Shown piece after piece: positions 25,803 through 34,349 of a stretch of 39,727 bases of DNA. Origin of the DNA: JAYZDP01 sp036337765 (GTDB taxonomy: Bacteria; Acidobacteriota; Thermoanaerobaculia; Multivoradales; Multivoraceae); NCBI GenBank assembly GCA_036337765.1, contig JAYZDP010000192.1, positions 1 to 39,727 on the forward strand, in the 5' to 3' direction. The notes under the pieces were generated by a model. That model worked only from the letters and a program-made list of their open reading frames with translations, searched no databases and had not been told where the DNA came from. The first letter of the stretch is position 1, and each line of letters begins with the position of its first letter. Both the position numbers and the translations under genes were made by a program.

Positions 25803-27353
25803 CTGAGCTGGAACGACGAGATCGAGGAGCTGCGCCGCCGCGAGGGGTTGGCTCACGAGATGGGCGGGGCCGAGAAAGTCGCCCGCCAGCACCACTTCGG
25901 CAAGCTGACGGTGCGCGAGCGTGTCGACGCGATCGTCGATGGCGACAGCTTTCAGGAGATCGGGACCTTGGCCGGGCGTGCCGAATACGACGAGAACGGC
26001 GAGCTGGTTGGCTTCCGGCCGTCAAACTTCGTCTTCGGCACTGCCGAGATCGATGGCCGTCCGATCGTGGTGTCGGGCGATGACTTCACGGTTCGCGGCG
26101 GCTCCGCCGACGCCTCGATCCCCGGCAAGCGGGTGCACGCGGAAGGGCTTGCGTTCGAGATGAAGCTGCCGCACGTGCGCCTGGTGGATGGGATGGGCGG
26201 CGGCGGCTCGGTCAAGACGATCGAGATGGCGGGTCGCACCTACATCCCCCAGCTCCGCAGCTGGGAGGTCGTCGTGCAGCACCTCGCCGTGGCGCCCTCG
26301 GTGTCGCTGGCGCTGGGCTCGGTTGCCGGGATCGGGGCCGCCCGGGTCTCGACCAGTCACTACTCAGTGATCGTCCGTGGGTCGGCGCAGATGATGATCG
26401 CCGGCCCGGCCCTGGTCGAGTGGGCGGGGGGTGGAGAAGTGGCAAAGGAGGACCTGGGGCACGCCAGGATCCACACCTCGAACGGTGCCATCGACGACGC
26501 GGTCGACACCGAGGAGGAAGCTTTCGAGCGAGCGCGGCGCTTCCTCTCCTACCTGCCGAGTAACGTCGACGAGCTGCCGCCGCGGCTCGAGACCGGTGAC
26601 GATCCCGAGCGTCGCGACGAGGATCTGGTCGACATCGTGCCGCGCGAGCCGCAGCGCACCTATCGCATGCGTGCGCTGATCGAGAAGGTGGTGGATCGGG
26701 ATTCCTTCTTCGAGATCGGTGAGGACTGGGGAAAGTCGATCATCACCGGGCTCGCCCGACTCGACGGTTGGCCGATTGCGATCTTCGCCGAGGACGTCAA
26801 TATCTACGGCGGGGGCTGGACGGCCGACTCATGCCGCAAGCTGACCCGCCTGATCGATCTCGCTTCGACTTTTCATCTGCCGCTGTGCCACCTCGAGGAC
26901 TGCCCGGGCTTCTGGATCGGGAAGATCGCCGAGGAGGAGGCGACGATCCGGTTCGGCTCTCACGTGCTCGCTGCCTTGGGGCAGTCGACCGTGCCATTCT
27001 GCTGCGTCGTCATCCGCAAGGCCTTTGGCGTCGCCGGCGGCGCGAACCAGAAGCCCGGTAGCCATCACTTCCGTTACGCCTGGCCGTCTGGAGACTGGGG
27101 CTCATTGCCGATCGAGGGCGGTATCGAGGTGGCGTACAAGGCCGAGTTGGCCGAGGCGGAGGACTACGACGCCCGCCTAGCGACGATCAAGGAGCGCCTG
27201 AACCGGGTGCGCAGCCCCTTCCGTTCAGCGGAGTACTTCGAGATCGAAGAGATCATCGACCCGCGCGAAACTCGACCGATCCTCTGCCGGTGGGCCAGTC
27301 TCGTCGCCGGCTCGCGCTCGACGGGCCCCCAGGCCTTCACCTACCGCCCCTAG
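25803..27353 (+). CDS. Acyl-CoA carboxylase, carboxyltransferase (beta) subunit
   Basis: About 516 residues of the propionyl/methylcrotonyl-CoA carboxylase beta family. Blocks: MGGAEKVARQHHFGKLTVRERVD, FVFGTAEIDGRPIVVSGDDFTVRGGS, LGSVAGIGAARVSTSHYSV, GPALVEWAGGGEVAKEDLG, and in the second crotonase-like half LCHLEDCPGFWIG and RKAFGVAGGANQKPGSHHF. It transfers a carboxyl from biotin to acyl-CoA; the biotin carboxylase subunit is not in this window. Start: family members begin M-S-W-x-x-E-x-x-E-L-R-R-R-E, which here is encoded from a CTG at 25803 (LSWNDEIEELRRREG) with AGGGG at 25791-25795. The first conventional start is a TTG at 25848, which would lose 15 conserved residues. Confidence 0.88.
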   Translation: MSWNDEIEELRRREGLAHEMGGAEKVARQHHFGKLTVRERVDAIVDGDSFQEIGTLAGRAEYDENGELVGFRPSNFVFGTAEIDGRPIVVSGDDFTVRGGSADASIPGKRVHAEGLAFEMKLPHVRLVDGMGGGGSVKTIEMAGRTYIPQLRSWEVVVQHLAVAPSVSLALGSVAGIGAARVSTSHYSVIVRGSAQMMIAGPALVEWAGGGEVAKEDLGHARIHTSNGAIDDAVDTEEEAFERARRFLSYLPSNVDELPPRLETGDDPERRDEDLVDIVPREPQRTYRMRALIEKVVDRDSFFEIGEDWGKSIITGLARLDGWPIAIFAEDVNIYGGGWTADSCRKLTRLIDLASTFHLPLCHLEDCPGFWIGKIAEEEATIRFGSHVLAALGQSTVPFCCVVIRKAFGVAGGANQKPGSHHFRYAWPSGDWGSLPIEGGIEVAYKAELAEAEDYDARLATIKERLNRVRSPFRSAEYFEIEEIIDPRETRPILCRWASLVAGSRSTGPQAFTYRP

Positions 27354-27379
27354 CCGATCCGGCCCCGCCTGCGCGGCCC

Positions 27380-28690
27380 CTACCACCCCCCGTAACGGTA
27401 GCCGCGTCGGTGGCGCACGTCCGCACGGTGCTTGTCGGGCACGCTGACCTCGACCTCGCGGTAGCCGGAGGTGCGGCTCGGATACTCGGAGCTGTAGCTC
27501 AGCAGGTAGTAGCCGAGGTTGTCCTCGGCCAGCTCCCGCAGGGGCGTCATGAAGTTCACGAAGGAATCGTAGTAGACGCCACCCGTGTCCTCGGCGATCG
27601 AGCTCAGCGATCCCGCCAGACCGGGGCCCGCGGGGCCGGAGCGCCGGGGCGACAGGATCTCAACCGGGTAGACGGCGACGTTGCCGGCGTTGAGGCTCTG
27701 CTCCATGTCGCCGTACCAGCGCGAATCCGGCGTCCAGAAACCGAGTCGCGCGTCGCCGAAGCCGAGGCTGAAGAGCACCAGGTTCTTGCGGCCGACGATG
27801 CCCTCGGCGGCGTGTGCGACCAGGCCCAGGGTCTTCTGGAAGATCCTGGTCTCGCGGCGCAGATCTTTGCCCTGCGGCAGGTTGAGCAGCAGAGACGGGC
27901 TGTCCCGAGCGGTGGGATCGGGCTCGAACTCGCTCCAGTCGGGCTCTCGCCGTCCGGTCGCGGCGCGGTCGATGGCCTTGAGCAGCGTGTCGGTATCGCG
28001 GGTGAAATCGGTGTAGACCCTCAACCGCACGTCGTAGGCCAAGACCGCGACCTGATCGTTGGGCTCGAGTTCGTCGCTCGCCCACCTCTTGACCCACCTG
28101 GCGAGGTCCATCTGCACCGCTCGCAGGCCCGGAGCCTCCATTGACTGGTCGTGGAAGAACAGCATGAAGTAGCGATCGCTGCGTGTCGCGCCAGTGCGGC
28201 CCTCGGACTGCAGCTGAGCACGAGTGCCGTAGAAGGCCACGCTGGTCACGTCGACTCTGCGGCCGTTCTCCTCCACGAGGAAGTCGTCGGCACCGAGCCC
28301 GGCGATGATCTCCCCCTGCCGATCGGTGACGAGAACGTCTAGCAGCACTTCTGTTACGTCCACCCGCTCTTCGACGACGGCTCTCGATCGATCCGGTGCG
28401 GCTCGCGGGGGCGGGGGCGGATCGCCCGCACGCTCAACCGGTTCCGGCTCGGCCGGCGTTTTCTCCACCGTCGGTTCGGGCTGCGTGGTGCTCGCTTCCT
28501 CGGCGTTCTCGACGGTGCTCTCGGACGGCTTGGTAGGTACGAGTGTCGCGCGCTGCCGCTTGGGGTTCTTCTTCTGCTTGCGCTCGTCCTGAATGGCCTC
28601 TTTGCCGGTGGCGGCCGAGCCTTTCGGCACCAGGCTGAGGGACAGAGCTGCCGCCAGCAGGAAGACGAGCCAGCAGGGTGAGCTACGCAT
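27380..28690 (-). CDS. VWFA-related (Acidobacteria-type) secreted protein
   Basis: About 436 residues with a signal peptide (SSPCWLVFLLAAALSLSLVPKGSA), a low-complexity Pro/Glu/Thr-rich linker (to ~residue 105), then the conserved start of the VWFA-related family: VTEVLLDVLVTDRQGEIIAGL, DDFLVEENGRRVDV. The VWA core follows (YFMLFFHDQS at the MIDAS position, where the usual D-x-S-x-S is only partly kept; VLAYDVRLRVYTDFTRD) and the C-terminal LGYYLLSYSSEYPS...HRRGYRY block. The family is abundant in Acidobacteriota; its function is not established. The ATG at 28690 has AGGA eight bases upstream; an ATG at 28699 is in frame. Convergent with the carboxylase, with 26 GC-rich bases between stops. 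Confidence 0.82.
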   Translation of the reverse strand: MRSSPCWLVFLLAAALSLSLVPKGSAATGKEAIQDERKQKKNPKRQRATLVPTKPSESTVENAEEASTTQPEPTVEKTPAEPEPVERAGDPPPPPRAAPDRSRAVVEERVDVTEVLLDVLVTDRQGEIIAGLGADDFLVEENGRRVDVTSVAFYGTRAQLQSEGRTGATRSDRYFMLFFHDQSMEAPGLRAVQMDLARWVKRWASDELEPNDQVAVLAYDVRLRVYTDFTRDTDTLLKAIDRAATGRREPDWSEFEPDPTARDSPSLLLNLPQGKDLRRETRIFQKTLGLVAHAAEGIVGRKNLVLFSLGFGDARLGFWTPDSRWYGDMEQSLNAGNVAVYPVEILSPRRSGPAGPGLAGSLSSIAEDTGGVYYDSFVNFMTPLRELAEDNLGYYLLSYSSEYPSRTSGYREVEVSVPDKHRADVRHRRGYRYGGW

Positions 28691-28760
28691 TGCGATCATC
28701 CTGCCACAACGCCCTGGGGACGGCCTGAGGCGGGCATAGAATCGGAGGCGGTGCTGCGCC

Positions 28761-28862
28761 TCATTGCCGCTCGCTGGTCGCCACCGCGATCCCTCCGCTG
28801 GAGAGGTCGACGATCTCGACGGCCCGATTTCCGGGTAGCGTTCCGATCAAGCCACCCGCCGC
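28761..28862 (-). other. Possible decayed gene fragment in an intergenic gap
   Basis: The 240-base gap between the VWFA gene and the next gene contains, on the minus strand, a short high-GC3 reading frame ending LPGNRAVEIVDLSSGGIAVA and a few more residues before a TGA. It reads like the C-terminus of a real protein (VDLSSGG is PilZ-like) but has no ATG or ribosome site. The rest of the gap shows nothing clear. Confidence 0.2.
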
Positions 28863-28930
28863 ATAAGAATGTTGACGCGACGTTCGCCCGACTGTCCGTC
28901 CGGTCGGCGCCTTGAGCTAGAGTCGCCGAG

Positions 28931-30052
28931 ATGTCCGTCGGACAGGTAGAGGATCAGACGCCAGCACCCGGCGCGGAGACGGATCTCGTCGAGTGGTACT
29001 TCGATCAGGGTTGGACCGATGGCCTTCCCGTCGTGCCGCCGACCGCGGAGAAGGTTCAGGCTGTACTTGATGCCCTCGGCGTGGCAGCCCATGAGCACAT
29101 CTGTCGGGTGGCCCCGCGCCACGGCGATCTCTCCGCCGAGATCCTGGCTATCAATCTGGTGATGGCGGGAGCTCGGCCCGAGTACGCGCCTTTGCTGCGC
29201 ACCGCCATCGAGGCGCTCTGCGATCCGGCGTTCAACCTCAACGGGGTGCAGGCGACGACGCACATGGCGGCTCCCTTGATGGTGGTCAACGGCCCTGTTC
29301 GTCACGAGATCGGGATGAACGCCGGGCACAACGTGTTCGGCTCGGGTAACCGCGCCAACGCGACCCTAGGGCGGGCGATCCGACTGATCCTTCTCAATGT
29401 CGGCGGGGCGCAGCCAGGCGAGCTCGACAAAAGCACCCTCGGTCACCCGGGGAAGTACACCTACTGCATCGCCGAGAACGAGGAGGAAAGCCCGCTGGCG
29501 CCGTTTCACGTCTCGAAGGGCTTCGCCGGCGACACCTCGACAGTTTTCGTGATGGCGGCGGAGCCTCCCCACAGCGTCACCAACCATGTGGCCGATGATG
29601 CCGAGGGTATCCTCGCGTCGATCGCATCGGCGATGGCTACCTACGCTCACAACAACGCCGTCTCAAGTGGCCACTGTGCAGTGGTCGTCGGACCCGAGCA
29701 TGCCTCGACGATCGCCGGCGACGGCTGGGACCGCGGCCGGGTGCAGAGTCACCTGTGGGAGAACGCGCGGGTACGCTTTGGCGATATCGCCTTCGACCAC
29801 CGCTACGGTAAGGTCTACAACCGCAATCTACCGGCCTGGTACGGGCGGGAACTCGAGTCGCGCAATCCGATCGTGCCGTCGCCGGATCACGTTCACGTCT
29901 TCGTTGCCGGCGGAAGTGCAGGTCGATTCTCGGCCTTCATTCCGGGCTGGGGACACATGTCGACCCCGGTGCTCCGGGCGCTTGACGGGTCGCGCTCGCC
30001 TACCGGCGACGATTGTCTGGACGAGAGCTGTCGAGTGGAGGACAGATCATGA
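28931..30052 (+). CDS. Conserved protein coupled to the UGSC selenoprotein, unknown function
   Basis: A 373-residue soluble protein. Recognisable conserved-looking blocks are VEWYFDQGWTDGLPVVPPT near residue 20, LAINLVMAGARPEYAPLL, FNLNGVQATTHMAAPLMVVNG, GSGNRANATLGRAIRLILLN, LGHPGKYTYCIAENEEESP and HCAVVVGPEHASTIA. I believe this type recurs beside UGSC-family genes, but I cannot name a function. No signal peptide or membrane helix is seen. The stop TGA overlaps the ATG of the selenoprotein gene by four bases (ATGA at 30049-30052), so the two are translated together and probably act together, perhaps as two subunits. There is no clear ribosome site before the ATG at 28931; TAGAGT seven bases upstream hints at a leaderless transcript. 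Confidence 0.75.
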   Translation: MSVGQVEDQTPAPGAETDLVEWYFDQGWTDGLPVVPPTAEKVQAVLDALGVAAHEHICRVAPRHGDLSAEILAINLVMAGARPEYAPLLRTAIEALCDPAFNLNGVQATTHMAAPLMVVNGPVRHEIGMNAGHNVFGSGNRANATLGRAIRLILLNVGGAQPGELDKSTLGHPGKYTYCIAENEEESPLAPFHVSKGFAGDTSTVFVMAAEPPHSVTNHVADDAEGILASIASAMATYAHNNAVSSGHCAVVVGPEHASTIAGDGWDRGRVQSHLWENARVRFGDIAFDHRYGKVYNRNLPAWYGRELESRNPIVPSPDHVHVFVAGGSAGRFSAFIPGWGHMSTPVLRALDGSRSPTGDDCLDESCRVEDRS

Positions 30053-30642
30053 AATCAACCGACTCAACACCGCGTGTCTTTGATCCTAGAGGCGTCGTCT
30101 CCGCACGTCCGCAGCGGCCTGCGCTGCGGCGTTCGAGCCTCGCCGGCGCGAAGGTGGCGATTCTCGACAACAGCAAGTGGAACGCGGGTCAGCTGCTGCG
30201 CAACGTGGCCGTCGAGCTCGAGCGCGGCGCAGCCATCGGTGAGATGCGCTACTACACCAAAGAGAGCTTTTCGCGCGTGGCGACCCCGGAGATGGTGGCC
30301 GAGATCGTTCGCGACAATGACGTGGTGCTCACTGCGATCGGCGATTGAGGGTCTTGTACGTCGTGCTGTATGCACGACTCTGTGGCCTTGGAGCAGGCCG
30401 GCCTTCCGACCGCGGCCATTGTCACCGCCCAGTTCGTGAGCGAGGCGCACACGCAGCTCGCGGCATTGGGACTGACCGAGTTCGTGCCCGTCGTTATCGA
30501 GCACCCGCTTTCGACTCTGTCTGACGACGAGATCGCGGTGCGCGCCACAGACGCGGCGCCCATGGTGATGAGCACGTGGCTGGGCGCGTCGCGCGCAGAT
30601 TATGTGCCCCGATCCGTAGCTCTCGCTGTCGCAGTCGACTAG
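30049..30642 (+). CDS. UGSC-family selenoprotein (in-frame TGA read as selenocysteine)
   Basis: A 197-residue protein if TGA at 30346-30348 is read as Sec100. The frame is open on both sides: the upstream part contains GAKVAILDNSKWNAGQLLRN and ends TAIGD, then Sec-Gly-Ser-Cys-Thr-Ser-Cys-Cys-Met-His-Asp, and the downstream part runs VALEQAGLPTAAIVTAQFVS through to AVAVD and TAG at 30640-30642. Sec-Gly-Ser-Cys is the defining motif of the UGSC family, known from selenoprotein surveys of marine metagenomes. Function is unknown; the Sec/Cys pair suggests redox chemistry on a Rossmann-like fold. The ATG at 30049 has GGAGG seven bases upstream. A SECIS-like hairpin follows the TGA. The Sec machinery (selA/B/C/D) is not in the window. 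Confidence 0.85.
30360..30378 (+). promoter_or_regulatory. Candidate bacterial SECIS hairpin
   Basis: GTCGTGC (30360-30366) and GCACGAC (30372-30378) form a perfect 7-bp stem with loop TGTAT. The stem begins 11 bases after the TGA and the loop 18 bases after it. A G is the second loop base. These values agree with the general bacterial SECIS rules as I recall them (loop 16-37 bases from UGA, G in the first two loop positions). It lies inside the coding frame, as bacterial SECIS elements do. Confidence 0.65.
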
Positions 30643-30714
30643 GATAGGCGGCCCGCAGTCGCGGACCGATCGATCCCACCGCTCACCTCCCCCGCACTCA
30701 GGAGAACAGACCTC

Positions 30715-32790
30715 ATGGCGCAGATAAGTGAATCTGTCACGCTCGAGAAGCAGGGCCGGATCGGTATCCTGCTCATCGACAACCCGCCCGTCAATGCGCT
30801 CAGTTGGCACGTTCGCGACGGCCTCGCCGATGGCATCAAGGCTGCCAGCGGCGACGATGAGATCGAGGCGATCGTCCTCGCCTGCAAAGGCCGCACGTTC
30901 ATCGCCGGCGCCGACATTCGCGAGTTCGGCCAGCCGCCGAAGGGCGCGGGGCTGCGCGACGTCCAGAACAACATGGAGTTCTCCGAAAAGCCGGTGGTCG
31001 CGGCGATTCATGGCACGGCTTTGGGAGGCGGCCTCGAGGTCGCGATGTGTGCCCACTATCGGATCGGTGACGCCAAGGCGCGCTATGGCCAGCCCGAGGT
31101 CAAGATCGGCCTGCTCCCTGGTGCCGGTGGAACACAGCGCATCCCGCGTCTGGTGGGGATCGCGAAGGGCCTCGAGATGTGTGCCATAGGCGATCCGATC
31201 GGCAGTGCCGCCGCGCTCGAGTGCGGTCTGATCGACGAGATCGCTGACGGTGATCTGGTGGCCGCTGCTGTCGCCTTCGCCGACCGGGCCCTGGACGAGG
31301 CATTGCCACTGAAGCGAATTCGCGACCTCAATGACAAGCTCGAAGAGGCGAGGGCCAACCCCGGGATCTTCGACGAGTTCCGCCGCAAGATTGCGCGCAA
31401 GACCCGCAACTTCCTGGCCCCCGAGTACAACATCCAGTGCATCGAGGCTGCGGTCGAGCTGCCCTTTGACGAGGGCCTCAAGCGCGAGGGCGAGCTCTTC
31501 CAGAAGCTCGTCACAGGCGACCAGTCAGCGGCGCAGCGCTACTACTTCTTCGCGGAGCGTGAGGCCGCGAAGGTGCCGGACGTGCCGAAAGACACGCCCC
31601 TGCGCCCGATCGAAACGGTCGGCGTTTTGGGCTGCGGCACCATGGGTGGCGGCATCTCGATGAACTTCGCCAACCGGGGGATCCCGGTGACGATCGTCGA
31701 GGCGGAACAGGAGCGCCTCGATCGCGGCATGGCGGTGATCCGCAAGAACTACGAGCGCAGCGTTTCGAGCGGTCGGATCTCGATGGAGGACGTCGACCGA
31801 AGAATGTCGCTCCTGACCGGCTCGCTCGACAAGAACGATTTCGCCGACAAGGACATCGTCATCGAGGCCGTATTCGAGGACATGGAGCTGAAGAAGAGCG
31901 TCTTCCGCGAGCTCGACTCCATCTGCCGGGACGGCACGATCCTGGCCTCGAACACCTCGGCGCTCGACGTCAACCAGATCGCCGCCGAGACCCGCCGGCC
32001 CGAAGACGTGATCGGGCTGCACTTCTTCAGCCCGGCCAATGTCATGCGCCTGCTCGAGGTCGTACGGGGTTCAAAGACCGCCGACGACGTCATCGCCACC
32101 TCGATGTCGATGGCAAAGAACATCACCAAGATCCCGGTCCTGGTGGGCGTGTGCCACGGCTTCGTCGGCAACCGGATCCTCTTTCAGCGAGGCATCGAAG
32201 CCAACAAGATGATCCTCGAGGGCGCGACCCCGTGGCAGGTCGACCAGGTGCTCTACGACTTCGGCTTTCCGATGGGGCCGTTCGCGATGAGCGACCTCGC
32301 CGGGCTGGATATCGGCTGGAAGAAGGAGACCTCTTCGTCCTCCACCATTCGCGAGCTCCTCTGTGAGCGCGGCCGCCTCGGTCAGAAGAGCGGCTCGGGC
32401 TACTACGTCTACAACCCCGAGAACCGGGCCTCGTCCCCCGATCCCGAGGTTGAAGAGATCATCCGCGAGTTTGCCAACGGCCAGGGCATCGAGCAGCACG
32501 AGGTCACCGACCAGGAGATCCTCGAACGTTGCTTGTACCCGATGGTCAACGAGGGCGCCAGGATTCTCGAGGAGGGCATCGCGATTCGCGCCTCCGATAT
32601 CGATGTGGTGTGGGTCAACGGCTACGGCTGGCCCGTCTACCGCGGTGGTCCGATGTTCTGGGCCGGTCTGGTAGGCCTGGGCGAGGTGGCAGCGAAGATC
32701 AACCACTATTCCGAGACGCTCGGCGGAGATCACTGGCAGATCTCGCCGCTTCTGCAGCAGCTGGCCGACGACGGCAAGAAATTCAGCTAG
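30715..32790 (+). CDS. Bifunctional enoyl-CoA hydratase / 3-hydroxyacyl-CoA dehydrogenase (FadJ/FadB-like)
   Basis: A 691-residue multifunctional beta-oxidation enzyme. The N-terminal crotonase domain has the oxyanion-hole block FIAGADIREF, HGTALGGGLEVAMCAHYR (Glu108) and QPEVKIGLLPGAGGTQR (Glu128). The NAD domain begins VGVLGCGTMGGGI (306-313) and has SNTSALDVNQIA and HFFSPANVMRLLEVV with the catalytic His436. The C-terminal duplicated HCDH domains end near YGWPVYRGGPMFWAG. It hydrates enoyl-CoA and oxidises 3-hydroxyacyl-CoA. The ATG at 30715 has an AGGAGA ribosome site. It lies 72 bases after the selenoprotein gene. Its TAG stop overlaps the convergent GspB-like stop (shared CTAG). Confidence 0.92.
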   Translation: MAQISESVTLEKQGRIGILLIDNPPVNALSWHVRDGLADGIKAASGDDEIEAIVLACKGRTFIAGADIREFGQPPKGAGLRDVQNNMEFSEKPVVAAIHGTALGGGLEVAMCAHYRIGDAKARYGQPEVKIGLLPGAGGTQRIPRLVGIAKGLEMCAIGDPIGSAAALECGLIDEIADGDLVAAAVAFADRALDEALPLKRIRDLNDKLEEARANPGIFDEFRRKIARKTRNFLAPEYNIQCIEAAVELPFDEGLKREGELFQKLVTGDQSAAQRYYFFAEREAAKVPDVPKDTPLRPIETVGVLGCGTMGGGISMNFANRGIPVTIVEAEQERLDRGMAVIRKNYERSVSSGRISMEDVDRRMSLLTGSLDKNDFADKDIVIEAVFEDMELKKSVFRELDSICRDGTILASNTSALDVNQIAAETRRPEDVIGLHFFSPANVMRLLEVVRGSKTADDVIATSMSMAKNITKIPVLVGVCHGFVGNRILFQRGIEANKMILEGATPWQVDQVLYDFGFPMGPFAMSDLAGLDIGWKKETSSSSTIRELLCERGRLGQKSGSGYYVYNPENRASSPDPEVEEIIREFANGQGIEQHEVTDQEILERCLYPMVNEGARILEEGIAIRASDIDVVWVNGYGWPVYRGGPMFWAGLVGLGEVAAKINHYSETLGGDHWQISPLLQQLADDGKKFS

Positions 32791-33506
32791 CGCAGTCGTA
32801 GACGGAATGTGGTGTCACCCCGGCGCATGTCGACGTAGTCGCGGTGGATGTACTGGATGAGGTAGCCGCCAAGGCCCTCGCCCATGCCCATCGCGTTGCC
32901 GTTCACGAGAGCGACGGGATGGGTGTCCGACCAGGCGATGCCCTGCAGTTCCAGTCGCACCCCGTTCGGGATCTGGACCGAGCGTACGAAGCTGCCACCG
33001 TCGAGAGATGGATGACCCCCTGCGGGGTGGCGCTGTTCCAGGGTCGTGAGCTCCGCCGGAGCCGGCTCTGTCGTTGCCTCGAGCTCGGTCGCCGCGTCGG
33101 CCGGCTGGATCGGGGCTACGGGCTCGTGCCCGGCGTCGTCCGGCTCGATGGGCGGCGGCTCTGCCTCGTTGAGGGGCTTCGCGACGGCGGGTGCTGCGTT
33201 GCGGTTGGGACCCTCGGTAGCGTCGGTAGCGGGGTTCGGTTCCTGCTCGATCGCAGCCGTGGCGAGTGTCGTCGGCTCGGGATCCGCCGTAAAGGTGCGA
33301 TCCTCCTGCGACCCCGGTGTCCGCGGCCACAACAGGAAGGCCGTGAAGGCCACCGCTAGCACCCCGACCGCGACAGCGGCCCGCCGAGCTCTCGGGCGTG
33401 GCGGGACGTGGTTCGGGGCTGAAGGAATGGCGGGTGCCCCGCGATCGCGATCCTGCTTCTCGGCCTCGAGCCGTGCCTTGCGTAGCGCGTCGTTGATTAG
33501 GCTCAA
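32787..33506 (-). CDS. GspB-like protein (T2SS assembly-type)
   Basis: A 239-residue inner-membrane protein: N-terminal cytoplasmic SLINDALRKARLEAEKQDRD, one membrane helix (about residues 43-60), a long Pro/Ala/Glu-rich periplasmic linker, and a C-terminal GspB-type domain (GVRLELQGIAWSDTHPVALV, then a GGYLIQYIHRDYVDM block). In the type II secretion system GspA (an ExeA-like ATPase) and GspB help insert the secretin ring through peptidoglycan. Here the ExeA-like gene lies directly upstream and the TTG start at 33506 overlaps its stop by four bases (TTGA), which fixes both. No other gsp genes are in the window, so a related pilus or exosortase-linked role is possible. Confidence 0.75.
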   Translation of the reverse strand: MSLINDALRKARLEAEKQDRDRGAPAIPSAPNHVPPRPRARRAAVAVGVLAVAFTAFLLWPRTPGSQEDRTFTADPEPTTLATAAIEQEPNPATDATEGPNRNAAPAVAKPLNEAEPPPIEPDDAGHEPVAPIQPADAATELEATTEPAPAELTTLEQRHPAGGHPSLDGGSFVRSVQIPNGVRLELQGIAWSDTHPVALVNGNAMGMGEGLGGYLIQYIHRDYVDMRRGDTTFRLRLR

Positions 33507-34312
33507 CGTACGCGTCCCTCTAGCTCGCGCACCGCGCGGCGCACGTGGCGGCCTTTCAGCCGCTCGTCGCCGGTGGTGAAACCGCACAGAAGCGTCTTGT
33601 CGCAAACGGCGTTGATCAGACGCGGAATCCCCCTCGAGTAGTGGTGAATCCCCAGCAGAGCGGCTCTGTTGAAGCTTGGTTTGCTGTTTGCGCCGGCGAC
33701 CTGGAGCCGGTGCTCGATGTAGAAGCGGGTTTCGTACATCGACAATGGAAGCAGGTGGTAGCGGACCGTGATGCGCTGACGAAGCTGGCGCATGTTGCGA
33801 CGGTTGAGCTTGTCGCGCAGCTCGGGCTGACCGATCAACACGATCTGCAGCAGCTTGCGCTGGTCGGTCTCGAGGTTGGACAGCAGCCGCACCTGCTCGA
33901 GGAGTTCGGGGCTCAGATCCTGCGCCTCGTCGATGACGAGGAGCACGTCGAAGCCGGCATCGAGCTGCTCGAGGAGGTACTCGTTGAGAGCTCCGAGGCA
34001 GCCGACCCGGTCGCGCGCTGCCTTGACGCCGAGCTCGGTCAGGATCGATCGCAGCAGCTGCGTCTCGGTCATAACTGGATTGAGGATCAGCGCTGTCCGG
34101 TACGCGCCGTCCAGGGTCTCGAGAAACGCGCGGCACAGGGTGGTCTTGCCGGCGCCGACCTCGCCTGTGATCTGAATGAACCCCTTGCGCTCCTTCACCC
34201 CGAACATCAAGTGGTTGAAGGCCTCCTGGTGGCGCTCGCTATAGAAGAGAAAGCGCGGATCTGGCGTGATGTTGAAGGGGTCTTCCCGCAAGCCGTAGAA
34301 CTGGTTGTACAT
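33503..34312 (-). CDS. ExeA/GspA-like AAA ATPase
   Basis: A 269-residue AAA ATPase. The N-terminus MYNQFYGLREDPFNITPDPRF is the typical ExeA start, the Walker A motif is GEVGAGKTT (50-58) and Walker B is VLLVIDEAQDL (Asp128-Glu129). LLQIVLIGQPEL and YSRGIPRLINAVCDKTLL are further family blocks. ExeA/GspA couples ATP use to secretin assembly; no C-terminal peptidoglycan-binding domain is present, so this is a short form. The ATG at 34312 is chosen by the family start; a longer open frame upstream belongs to a decayed glycosyltransferase. TAGAAT (34335-34330) may be its -10 box. Followed by the GspB-like gene with a 4-base overlap. Confidence 0.83.
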   Translation of the reverse strand: MYNQFYGLREDPFNITPDPRFLFYSERHQEAFNHLMFGVKERKGFIQITGEVGAGKTTLCRAFLETLDGAYRTALILNPVMTETQLLRSILTELGVKAARDRVGCLGALNEYLLEQLDAGFDVLLVIDEAQDLSPELLEQVRLLSNLETDQRKLLQIVLIGQPELRDKLNRRNMRQLRQRITVRYHLLPLSMYETRFYIEHRLQVAGANSKPSFNRAALLGIHHYSRGIPRLINAVCDKTLLCGFTTGDERLKGRHVRRAVRELEGRVR

Positions 34313-34349
34313 GACGAAGCCAGGAGGAGATTCTAGACTCCCCATCACC

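Noticed and set aside
27354..27379. Possible fourth copy of the dispersed element between the carboxylase and VWFA genes.
   Set aside because: Only a short GC-rich similarity to the tail (GCGCAGGC, GGATCGG); no inverted arms, so chance or a distant remnant cannot be separated.
30370..30642. Independent 90-residue gene starting at Met after the TGA.
   Set aside because: In frame with the upstream gene, no ribosome site, and it would lose the Gly-Ser-Cys motif; better read as the second half of the selenoprotein.
30064..31056. 330-residue minus-strand open frame over the selenoprotein and FadJ start.
   Set aside because: Antisense shadow with His/Arg-rich composition and no recognisable domain.
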